DNA of 12,101 nt from an uncultured Porphyromonadaceae bacterium (lineage in GTDB: Bacteria > Bacteroidota > Bacteroidia > Bacteroidales > Muribaculaceae): NCBI GenBank assembly GCA_905193485.1, contig CAJJOX010000049.1:1-12101 (forward strand), given 5' to 3'. The notes under the pieces are model-generated. The model was not told the DNA's origin, did not search any database, and was given only the letters and a program-made list of their open reading frames with translations. Positions 1-7,073 of this stretch are shown in pieces. Positions within the stretch are counted from its first letter, which is position 1. Each line of letters begins with the position of its first letter. A program made the position numbers and the translations under genes.

Positions 1-172
1 CGGACCCCGGCAGCGAGTAAAGCAGGCTGTCGGCCACAGCCGTCATCGTATTGCTGTCGGCGAGCATGAACACAGAAGCGGGCGCGGCCGCTTTCAAAAC
101 ACCGTCAAGCGCACCGGAAGCAGAATCGGTGAAGATCAGACGTGAACGTGAGCAGGGAATCGTTTCTTCCAT
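1..172 (-). CDS. Probable 3-dehydroquinate synthase, N-terminal fragment (runs off left edge)
   Basis: Translating the minus strand from the ATG at 172 gives 57 uninterrupted codons to the window edge. The protein begins MEETIPCSRSRLIF and continues with a stretch like LKAAAPASVFMLADSNT. That pattern (a short lead, then 'VF.L.D.NT' in a first Rossmann-like strand) resembles the start of Bacteroidota AroB, which makes 3-dehydroquinate from DAHP in the cytosolic shikimate pathway. The NAD-binding and metal-binding regions of AroB lie outside the window, so the family call rests on weak N-terminal resemblance only. The start lies 27 bases after the stop of the HAD gene, on the same strand, with no terminator or -7 box in the gap, so co-transcription is likely. 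Another sugar-phosphate cyclase or an unrelated Rossmann protein cannot be excluded. The reading frame itself is more secure than the function. Confidence 0.5.
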   Translation of the reverse strand, partial: MEETIPCSRSRLIFTDSASGALDGVLKAAAPASVFMLADSNTMTAVADSLLYSLPGS

Positions 173-199
173 CCTGAAGAGAATAAGTTTAGAGTCCGT

Positions 200-952
200 T
201 TAATTGCAGTTGTTCATGGTCGTAAGGAACTCATAGACAAGCAGCGGCAGATTTTGGGCAAATTCGGGCATCGACTCATATACAATATCGGCGCCGGCAT
301 CGGCAAGACAAGCCGGAGAAATGGGACCGGTATTGACCCCGACAGTGAAAATTCCGGCTGCATGACCGGCTTCTACGCCAAGCGGCGCATTTTCGATGAC
401 CATGCACTCGTTTAGCGCCACGCCGGCCCGCCGGGCGGCCATCAGATACGGCTCCGGGGCGGGTTTACCATTGGTGACATCGCGAGAGGTGATCATGAGA
501 TCCGGGGTAAAAGCACCGGGAAAATCGTGTTCCAGACGGTCGATCAGCGTGCGCTGACCAGAGCCGGTGACGAGCACGCGGCGCACACCTGTTTCACGGA
601 GAAAATCAAGGAATTCACGCGCACCGGGCATAGGGTCGACCGTAGGGAGATCCTGAAAAAGCTCGGTCTTGCGACGATACAGGCTGCGGCACTCCTCCTC
701 GGTCGCATCACGGCCGAAAGCACGGCGAAAAAGGAGGTTGATGGTGGAAGCGCCCGTGCGCCCTTCATACATAAAGAATTCCTCGAGAGGCACATCAATG
801 CCTATTTCCGACATCATGCGCTGCCAGGCACGGGCGTGTGACGGCATCGAATCATAGAGCGTGCCGTCCATGTCGATCAAAGCGGCCCGCGGGGTCACGC
901 TGATGAACGAATTACGCCGCAGATAATCGGTTATGGCGAGTTTTGCAATCAT
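200..952 (-). CDS. HAD-superfamily hydrolase, beta-phosphoglucomutase-like
   Basis: This 250-residue cytosolic protein has the HAD motifs in order. Motif I is IDMDGTLYDS, with nucleophile D27 and acid/base D29. Motif II is LVTGSG with T129, motif III is NGKPAPEPY with K163, and motif IV is VIENAPLGVEAG with E187. An alpha-helical cap of roughly residues 35-100 sits between motifs I and II, which fits subclass I enzymes such as beta-phosphoglucomutase or small sugar-phosphate phosphatases. Motif IV has E-N rather than the common E-D, a variant I recall from Bacteroidota members, so activity is probably kept. The substrate cannot be read from sequence. The ATG start overlaps the stop of the AsmA gene in an ATGA junction, which implies translational coupling, and the AroB-like gene follows 27 bases downstream. 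A first-strand hydrophobic stretch precedes motif I, so no internal start is needed. Confidence 0.9.
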   Translation of the reverse strand: MIAKLAITDYLRRNSFISVTPRAALIDMDGTLYDSMPSHARAWQRMMSEIGIDVPLEEFFMYEGRTGASTINLLFRRAFGRDATEEECRSLYRRKTELFQDLPTVDPMPGAREFLDFLRETGVRRVLVTGSGQRTLIDRLEHDFPGAFTPDLMITSRDVTNGKPAPEPYLMAARRAGVALNECMVIENAPLGVEAGHAAGIFTVGVNTGPISPACLADAGADIVYESMPEFAQNLPLLVYEFLTTMNNCN

Positions 953-3900
953 TTTTTCTTTTTCTTTTTGCCGGTTGGAACTGAATCGGCCTGCTCGTCG
1001 GGCATTACGAAACCATCGGGACGTTCAATGAGTCCCTCCCGGATAAACATTACCGAATCGGAATGAGAGAAACGCTCTTCAATCTCTTCGGGCATGACGG
1101 CTGCCTGCCTGTCGGGAGATGACGTCTGCCGCACGCGTAAACCGCGCGAGCCTGCAGTGCGGACGCCACGCCTGAACACCTTGCGCATCTCCTGCATGAG
1201 ATTGACGCGTATGGAGTCTGTGATCTGGCGTTTGGAAGCGACCGACTTTTCGTTGAGCCGCGCCTTTCCCAGACGGATTTTCATTTTTTCAGGAGTACCT
1301 TTAATGTTTATGCCGAACTTAAACGGCAACGGCGATTTGAGCACGGCCACATGATAGTCGAGATTGAAATCCATGTCGTTGTTTCCGACCACACCGAGCC
1401 GATAGCGATCCATATCGAACACCACGGGATAAAGATCGACCCATCCGTTGTGAACGGCTATCTCCACATCCATGTGATTGATCATATTGTGTTTCTTATT
1501 CTTGAACATCAGCCATTTTGCCATGGTGCGGAATGTTTCGGAATCAAGAAGCACCAGACTGTCGCCCGACAGACGCAGCGCCATGTCGAGCGAAGGGATG
1601 CGTATGTTCATCAAAGAGTCGAGTCCGGTGGTGACGGCGATCTCGGCATCGACTATTCCCTCCACCTCCTTCAGCATCGGCAGGATCGAATCGAGCTGCG
1701 GCATTTCGGCAAGAAACTTCCGCAGATTGAGCTTGCGGAGCTTCATGGCCGCGGCGAAAGATATGTCGGCTGAGGTGGGAGCGGAATAGAGCGCCGAAAA
1801 ATCGACGGCTCCGATATCGGTCAGCGCATGCAGTCGGTCGAGCGAGATGGCGCCGTCGTAGATGTTGACGCCGCCGCTGAAATCGCGGAGCCAGATATCG
1901 CCATAACGGACATGTGCGGCGTTCATGCGCAATGTAGCCGAAATGTTTGACGGAACGACAACGGGAGCCGCCTCGGCCTCGGCCACAGGTTCGGCAATGA
2001 GGTCGTCGTCCTCATCTTCCATGTCGGCTATCTCTGCGGCGATGACCGAAGGATCAACCTGACGGCTGTAGGCGGCGCCGCGAAGCACCGTGGCGGTGAT
2101 GTCGTTGATGTCGATGGTGTCGGAAGTGACGTTGAAATCAATTTCCATGGGGACATGACGGCGTTTCGAGGTGAGCGCACGTGAAATATTTCGCACGGAA
2201 CCGCTGATTCTGAAATCACTGTTTCCGGAATCCAGAGATGCATTGTGTATCACGACCGAGTCGGTCGAAAACGACATGTCGAGTCCGGAAAGGGTGCTGC
2301 GCACGGGGTAGTAAGGCGTGTAAAGGCGACCGCGCTCAGCCGTGAGATCGCCCGACAACTGCCATGTGCGGAGCCATGCAGCAAGCGAATTGTCGATGTC
2401 GAAATTGATATTTTCCCGGCGAGAGGCGGCGGAGTCGACGCGGGCGCGCGGCATAGTGCGCCGTGCCAGCCTGGTGAGCGAATCGGTCGAGAGGCCGGGA
2501 TAGACGGCTGCGAGCGAATCGACCCGCGCCCTCATGCGCGGCGAGAGCGGGCGACGGGCACGCGGGTGGAGAGTGAGATGCCCCTTGCCTCCGCGGAGCG
2601 AAGCCCGCATGTCGACATCGCGGTAGGATATGCGTCGTGCCCCGATGCTGAGGTCGAGTTGCGGAGCGCGGGCGTCGCTGTTGAAACGCCTGAGGACACC
2701 CGACAGCGAAGCGTCGCGCAAGCGTAGGCGCGTCGAAGCGCTGTCGGCCACGAGCGTTATCAGTCCGGCCGTCAGCGATCCACCGAGAGGATTGATCTGA
2801 GTGGTGTCGGAGGAAGAGGCCACATTGCGCGAACCGAGTTTGAGCTGCATGTCGCGTCCCTGGAAGCTGAGGCCGGGAGCGGCGAACATGGCCGTATCGA
2901 CCGAGAGGGAGGCCGTAAGGAGAGAATCGACTCTGAAATCGCCCACATTGACGCTCGACGAAGAGCCAAGGCTAAAACGTGCATCCCGTATGTAAGCGTC
3001 GGCCGAGCCATCGTTCATGGCCATCCGGAAGTCGGAAAGCGACAGCTTCCCGTCAACCTTGGCGAGATGAAAACCCTTAGGAGTCAGATGACTGAGGCGA
3101 AAACGCATATCGGCCTGCCCTTTCAGCGTGCCTGTGATCGAGAACGGCATCCGAGCCAAGACCTGACGCGGGAGGCGCGAGAAAGCGACCGTGCCGTCAA
3201 ACGATCCCTCGACAGCCGGATCCGTCACCGGATGTGTCACAATGCCTTTGAGCCTTACGTCGACGGCCTGTCCGGCAGCCTCAAGATTGCCGACGGTAAC
3301 AACCGAGCGATCAAGGTCGGAACCGTCGATCATGGCCGATATGTCGGCATTGAATTTGTTAAGGCGCAGACGATCGAGATTGAACCGCGAAGCCGTGGCC
3401 TTTGCCGTCACTTCAAGTTGCGGTATGGTGCTCACGGCCGGATCATAGGGTCTGAGCAGCCGGAGGCTGAACGAAAGACGCATGTCGGTGTCGAGCAGCG
3501 CGAGCGGCCCGAGATATTCGCCCGGCGCCAATGCCGCAAGCGCACCGACATCGATGCGCGGAAACGACACATCAAATTCGTTGATTACCAATCCTGTCGA
3601 CATATCGACATCGGCATTGAACAGAGCCTTCACACCAAGCAGCGACAGAGAGAAATCAGAGAGCGCAATGTGGTCGGGACTGTGGATATCCCAGTTGACA
3701 TTGCCGTCGACCGAAAACGGCAAAGCGGGCATATGAACCGATGGCGCTATACGGTCGGCCGAGCCACCGAGCGCGATGGTATAGACGGGAGCGCCGGATC
3801 CACTGATCTCGGTTTGCGAGATGGTGAAGGCAAAATCTATCGAATCGGAAGGCGCACGGTAACGCACAGGCATGGAACCGTTGAGCGCGAAACGATTGAT

Positions 3901-4506
3901 CGATATGGACGGCATGGGGGAAGCCGGGCCGGTGTCTTCTTCAGAGGCCGGCACGATATCATAATTGGCCACGGAATCGTTGGCCACGAAAAAGTTGACC
4001 GACGGATTGGTGAACTCAACGTCGTAGAGCGATATATCGCCCTTTAAGGCCTTCATAATGTGTATGCCTCCCGAGAAGCGCTGAAGCGTCAGAAGCGAAT
4101 CGGCGCCGACGGGCAAAGCGGCGCGTTCTTCCGTAGAAAGTGCCTCAAAAGCACGGCTCACGACGCTGAGTCCGTCGACCTGCACGTCGAGCCTCGGGAA
4201 AGTGGCCCAGAAAGTAAGCTCGACCCTCTGAGCACGCACGTCGGCATTGAGATATTCGCTCGCATATTTATTTACCAGAGGTGTCAGACGCTCGGGAGTG
4301 AGATAGAACAGCACCACGCTGACAAGAATCACCAGCAGCAGGATGACCGACAGCAACGTTATGCCGGTCCATTTGAGTATGCGCAGCCAGAGAGGGCGCC
4401 GGCGCGGCGCGGGAGATGACGGTGATCCGGACGCCGGGATTCCGGAATTGTCGACATTCTCCGTAACGGAAGAACTGTCGTTGTGGATATTGCTGTCGGA
4501 CTCCAT
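949..4506 (-). CDS. AsmA-family envelope protein (large, inner-membrane anchored)
   Basis: This protein of 1,185 residues has a short cytoplasmic Ser/Pro-rich and Arg-rich lead (PRRRPLWLR near 35-42), one hydrophobic segment at about 47-69, then the AsmA-type opening TPERLTPLVNKYASEYL. The rest is long beta-rich sequence predicted to lie in the periplasm. The C-terminal part (VDLYPVVFDMDRYRLGVVG, then FGINIKGTPEKMKIRLGKA) matches AsmA-like C-terminal regions. AsmA/TamB/YhdP-type proteins are thought to form beta-groove bridges that move phospholipid between membranes, and this role is assumed here by family. Oddities are an Arg-rich insert at about 645-695, an acidic linker at about 823-847, and a six-lysine tail. 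I chose the ATG at 4506. An in-frame TTG at 4554 would add 16 residues but is less likely. The gene lies 66 bases after the M15-like gene and overlaps the HAD gene. Confidence 0.85.
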   Translation of the reverse strand: MESDSNIHNDSSSVTENVDNSGIPASGSPSSPAPRRRPLWLRILKWTGITLLSVILLLVILVSVVLFYLTPERLTPLVNKYASEYLNADVRAQRVELTFWATFPRLDVQVDGLSVVSRAFEALSTEERAALPVGADSLLTLQRFSGGIHIMKALKGDISLYDVEFTNPSVNFFVANDSVANYDIVPASEEDTGPASPMPSISINRFALNGSMPVRYRAPSDSIDFAFTISQTEISGSGAPVYTIALGGSADRIAPSVHMPALPFSVDGNVNWDIHSPDHIALSDFSLSLLGVKALFNADVDMSTGLVINEFDVSFPRIDVGALAALAPGEYLGPLALLDTDMRLSFSLRLLRPYDPAVSTIPQLEVTAKATASRFNLDRLRLNKFNADISAMIDGSDLDRSVVTVGNLEAAGQAVDVRLKGIVTHPVTDPAVEGSFDGTVAFSRLPRQVLARMPFSITGTLKGQADMRFRLSHLTPKGFHLAKVDGKLSLSDFRMAMNDGSADAYIRDARFSLGSSSSVNVGDFRVDSLLTASLSVDTAMFAAPGLSFQGRDMQLKLGSRNVASSSDTTQINPLGGSLTAGLITLVADSASTRLRLRDASLSGVLRRFNSDARAPQLDLSIGARRISYRDVDMRASLRGGKGHLTLHPRARRPLSPRMRARVDSLAAVYPGLSTDSLTRLARRTMPRARVDSAASRRENINFDIDNSLAAWLRTWQLSGDLTAERGRLYTPYYPVRSTLSGLDMSFSTDSVVIHNASLDSGNSDFRISGSVRNISRALTSKRRHVPMEIDFNVTSDTIDINDITATVLRGAAYSRQVDPSVIAAEIADMEDEDDDLIAEPVAEAEAAPVVVPSNISATLRMNAAHVRYGDIWLRDFSGGVNIYDGAISLDRLHALTDIGAVDFSALYSAPTSADISFAAAMKLRKLNLRKFLAEMPQLDSILPMLKEVEGIVDAEIAVTTGLDSLMNIRIPSLDMALRLSGDSLVLLDSETFRTMAKWLMFKNKKHNMINHMDVEIAVHNGWVDLYPVVFDMDRYRLGVVGNNDMDFNLDYHVAVLKSPLPFKFGINIKGTPEKMKIRLGKARLNEKSVASKRQITDSIRVNLMQEMRKVFRRGVRTAGSRGLRVRQTSSPDRQAAVMPEEIEERFSHSDSVMFIREGLIERPDGFVMPDEQADSVPTGKKKKKK
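951..975 (-). promoter_or_regulatory. A-rich initiation region for the HAD gene, within the AsmA poly-lysine tail
   Basis: On the minus strand, six lysine codons (AAA/AAG) end the AsmA gene directly before the ATGA stop/start overlap. No Shine-Dalgarno is present. Bacteroidota ribosomes are known to use A-rich upstream sequence rather than SD pairing, so this run is well placed to recruit or retain ribosomes for the HAD start. The regulatory role is inferred. Confidence 0.45.
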
Positions 4507-4572
4507 TTTTGTCGGGACTATGAGGTGATAGGTCGATGAGGATGAGTATTTCAATAAAAACGCCTGCGTGGC

Positions 4573-5310
4573 TCAGATGTTGCGTGGACGGGCCGATATA
4601 TGGAAACAAGGTTGTTTGTATTCCATCTTCACCCAGCATTTGCCTTCGTCACGCATTGCAATGAGCACTTCGGCCAGAAGCGATTTGAGATCGACGGCCG
4701 ATCGCGGAATGCGGTCGGAATCGGCAGCGAAACGTGCGTAACTGATGTCGATGGTGGTGCCGAGCTGATGAACCGACGAATCGATGGCGTTTTTGTTGCT
4801 GCGGCGCAGCCTCGCCACCGACTCCGGGGTGCGGAGTACGCTGGTGACGCGTATGCGGTAGTCGCCTCCACCCCTCACGCGCAGCGAATCATTGAAGCGG
4901 CGGCCTATCTCGTGGAGCATCGCGGCCGCCTCGGGCACGAGATATGGCTGAGAATGCGTCAGGGGTTCGAGATAAAAATCGGCGCATGACGCGATTTTCA
5001 CCAACGGACGACGCATGGCCCAGTGTGAGCGTGTGTCGGAAAGCGGCTCAATGCCGATACGCTCGGCATCGGCCCAGTGCACATAATTGCTGTCGTTAAG
5101 AATCTTGCTTATATCGCCGAGCCGGTGCGTGACGAGCGCCTGAGTGGGTTCGGGCATCTCAGCGAGCGGATGATTCCACTTCGAAGTGGAATCAAGGTCA
5201 AGATCAAAATGCGAGATGTCGGCTACGGGATGCTCCTTCTTGTCTTCGCGGTGTGAGCACGCGACAAGAAAAAGGGTTGCCGACAGGATAATGTATTGCA
5301 GACGTTTCAT
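4573..5310 (-). CDS. Lipoprotein with M15/VanY-like (DUF5715-like) peptidase fold
   Basis: This 245-residue protein starts MKRLQYIILSATLFLVACS, a lipoprotein signal with lipobox LVAC and lipidated C18. It is therefore exported and membrane anchored. The C-terminal half holds RVTSVLRTPE, then SSVHQLGTTIDISY, then CFHIS. The S-x-H-x2-G-x3-D pattern (H181, D188) plus a late His (H237) matches the zinc ligands of M15 D-Ala-D-Ala carboxypeptidases such as VanY. The M15 catalytic E-x-W-H is not present: the residues before H237 read KQPCF, with E230 seven positions upstream. It may thus be a variant or inactive cell-wall peptidase, and the family is probably DUF5715. I preferred the ATG at 5310 over an in-frame TTG at 5319 because the signal peptide begins there. 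It is first in a minus-strand cluster, with its own probable promoter, and AsmA follows. Confidence 0.8.
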   Translation of the reverse strand: MKRLQYIILSATLFLVACSHREDKKEHPVADISHFDLDLDSTSKWNHPLAEMPEPTQALVTHRLGDISKILNDSNYVHWADAERIGIEPLSDTRSHWAMRRPLVKIASCADFYLEPLTHSQPYLVPEAAAMLHEIGRRFNDSLRVRGGGDYRIRVTSVLRTPESVARLRRSNKNAIDSSVHQLGTTIDISYARFAADSDRIPRSAVDLKSLLAEVLIAMRDEGKCWVKMEYKQPCFHISARPRNI

Positions 5311-5359
5311 TTCAGACAACAGGAGCGCGGACGGCTGTATTGCCGGCCGAATGCAAGCG

Positions 5360-5392
5360 TAAAGTTACAAACTTCCGCCAACATTTCCACAA
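5360..5392 (-). promoter_or_regulatory. Probable promoter for the M15-like/AsmA/HAD/AroB cluster
   Basis: On the minus strand, TAACTTTA at 5367-5360 matches the Bacteroidota -7 box TAnnTTTG at all but the last base. A TTG at 5392-5390 lies 22 bases upstream, slightly long for the -33 box. Transcription would begin near 5355, giving a leader of about 45 bases before the ATG at 5310. Confidence 0.45.
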
Positions 5393-5422
5393 TCGCCGCT
5401 TTCATAATTGACGGGGAAATGG

Positions 5423-5430
5423 TAACTTTG
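5423..5430 (+). promoter_or_regulatory. -7 box of the rlmL promoter
   Basis: TAACTTTG is a perfect match to the Bacteroidota -7 consensus, 27 bases before the rlmL ATG. No good TTTG is seen at the usual 19-21 base spacing. A TTG at 5408-5410 is only 12 bases away. The predicted leader is about 20 bases and A-rich just before the start (TTGAAAAA). Confidence 0.6.
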
Positions 5431-5457
5431 CCGCAATAATAAGCGAATATTGAAAAA

Positions 5458-6990
5458 ATGAGCATTCAAGAGTTTGAAATGGTTGCCAAGACCTTTCAGG
5501 GACTGGAAGACGTATTGGCAGAGGAACTGCGCGGCATAGGCGCAAAGGATGTCGAGCCCGGCCGGCGAATGGTATCGTTTAAGGGCACATTGTCGACGCT
5601 TTACAAAGCCAACATGTGCTGCCGCACGGCATTGCGCATTTTAAAGCCCATCTACAAGTTCACGGCCTCCGATCCCGATTCGCTTTATGAGATGATCAAG
5701 GAATTTGACTGGAGCAGTGTGCTGAGCCTCGACAAGACATTTGCCATCGACACCGTTTCCAACTCGGAGGAATTCACTCATTCACGCTATGTGACCTACA
5801 GGGTAAAAGACGGCATAGTCGACTGGTTTAAAGACCGTTTCGGTCCCGACAGCCGTCCGCGTGTAAGGCTTCAGGACGCCGATGTGATGATCAACGTCCA
5901 CATTTCGGGCGAGCGCGTGACCGTGTCGCTCGATTCGTCGGGCGAATCGCTTCACAAGCGCGGTTACCGCGTGGCACAGACAGAGGCTCCGATCAACGAA
6001 GTGCTTGCCGCGGGCATCATACTTAAGAGCGGCTGGCGCGGCGACTGCCCGCTTGTAGACCCCATGTGCGGTTCGGGCACCTTCCTCATCGAGGCCGCCC
6101 TTATCGGCGCCGGCATCAATCCTGGCGTCTATCGACGCAGTTTCGCCTTCGAATCGTGGCCCGATTTCGATGCCGATCTTTTTGACGAGATCTACAACGA
6201 CGACTCGTCGGAGCGCACACCCGCCTGCAAGATCTATGGCGGCGATATCTCGCCCAAAGCCGTGGCCATCGCGACAGAAAACATCAAAAGCGCCGGTGTA
6301 GGCAAATATATCGATCTGCGGGTCAAAGCCCTGTCGCAATGGGACGAAGCTCCCGCCGACGGCGTGCTGATCACCAATCCGCCTTATGGAGAGCGTATCT
6401 CGGCCGACGATATGGACGGCCTGTATGCGATGCTCGGATCAAAGCTCAAGCATGTGTTCAAGGGCTATCATGCATGGATCATAGGCTATCACGAAGAGTA
6501 TTTCCGCAAGATAGGCCTCAGCCCATCAACACGGCAGCCGCTCTACAACGGCGCGCTGGAATGCGAGTTGCGTGAATATATCATTTTCGACGGCGACTAC
6601 AAGAGCTTCCGTCAGAGCGGAGGCTCTATCCACAACGGCAACGGCATTCAGGAAAAGATCAAGCCGGCGGGACGGCGCACAAGCGATTCGCGCTGGCGCG
6701 AGGAGGCAAGGCGCAACGGTTTCGGAGGGAAGAAAGGCGGCGATGGCCGTCAGTATAAGGATAGCCGTTTCGGAGGCAAAGGCGACTGGAAAAAAGATCG
6801 CCGGTATGACGAAAGCGACAGACCCGAAGCACAGAGTGAAAACCCGCTGGCACGCCGGCGCAACGAACAAGCGCTCAAGATGCTCGTGGGGAAAGCGCCG
6901 TCACTGCCCGCATCAGACGAGCCGATGATGCGTCCACGCCGCGGATGGAAAAAAGGGCCGGGACAGCCATCCGAATCAAACGATAAATAA
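5458..6990 (+). CDS. rlmL: THUMP-domain 23S rRNA guanine-N2 methyltransferase (RlmL-like) with basic tail
   Basis: This 510-residue protein methylates rRNA guanine with SAM, by analogy with the N-terminal half of E. coli RlmKL (G2445). The THUMP RNA-binding domain spans roughly residues 45-155. The Rossmann methyltransferase follows: DPMCGSGTF (201-209) is the SAM-binding motif, YGGDISPKAV (260-269) is the acidic-loop strand, and TNPPYGER (306-313) is the N/D-P-P-Y catalytic motif for exocyclic amines. The fold ends near 380. Residues 381-510 are an extra low-complexity tail rich in Gly, Arg and Lys, probably disordered and RNA-binding. The RlmK half of the E. coli fusion is absent. The ATG at 5458 has an A-rich upstream context and follows a perfect -7 box. 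The exact target base is inferred from the family. The gene is monocistronic and is followed by a strong terminator. Confidence 0.9.
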   Translation: MSIQEFEMVAKTFQGLEDVLAEELRGIGAKDVEPGRRMVSFKGTLSTLYKANMCCRTALRILKPIYKFTASDPDSLYEMIKEFDWSSVLSLDKTFAIDTVSNSEEFTHSRYVTYRVKDGIVDWFKDRFGPDSRPRVRLQDADVMINVHISGERVTVSLDSSGESLHKRGYRVAQTEAPINEVLAAGIILKSGWRGDCPLVDPMCGSGTFLIEAALIGAGINPGVYRRSFAFESWPDFDADLFDEIYNDDSSERTPACKIYGGDISPKAVAIATENIKSAGVGKYIDLRVKALSQWDEAPADGVLITNPPYGERISADDMDGLYAMLGSKLKHVFKGYHAWIIGYHEEYFRKIGLSPSTRQPLYNGALECELREYIIFDGDYKSFRQSGGSIHNGNGIQEKIKPAGRRTSDSRWREEARRNGFGGKKGGDGRQYKDSRFGGKGDWKKDRRYDESDRPEAQSENPLARRRNEQALKMLVGKAPSLPASDEPMMRPRRGWKKGPGQPSESNDK

Positions 6991-7012
6991 AAAAGAGAAA
7001 AGCCTAAAAAGC

Positions 7013-7046
7013 CAAAGGCTGTCGACTAAATGCCGGACAGCCTTTG
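7013..7046. terminator. Bidirectional intrinsic terminator between rlmL and the aminotransferase gene
   Basis: CAAAGGCTGTC (7013-7023) and GACAGCCTTTG (7036-7046) form a perfect 11-bp stem with a 12-base loop. On the plus strand ATTTTAT follows the stem. On the minus strand GCTTTTT follows it. It sits between two convergent genes, 23 bases after the rlmL stop and 28 bases after the aminotransferase stop, so it can serve both. Confidence 0.9.
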
Positions 7047-7073
7047 ATTTTATGCCGTTGTGGAATCATCATA

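Noticed and set aside
949..957. Possible -1 slippage on the A-run that would fuse AsmA to the HAD protein
   Set aside because: A -1 shift would indeed enter the HAD frame, but the run is not a canonical slippery heptamer and no downstream stimulator was seen. The AsmA C-terminus should be periplasmic while HAD is cytosolic. Simple stop/start coupling explains the overlap.
3067..4047. A 326-codon open frame antisense to the AsmA gene
   Set aside because: It is Arg/His/Gly-rich with no domain, signal or promoter, and lies wholly inside a well-supported gene. GC-rich reverse-strand shadow.
4507..4554. TTG start extending AsmA by 16 residues, with a similar TTG at 5319 for the lipoprotein
   Set aside because: Both have an in-frame ATG that sits better with the protein: the signal peptide begins at 5310, and the AsmA lead is complete from 4506.
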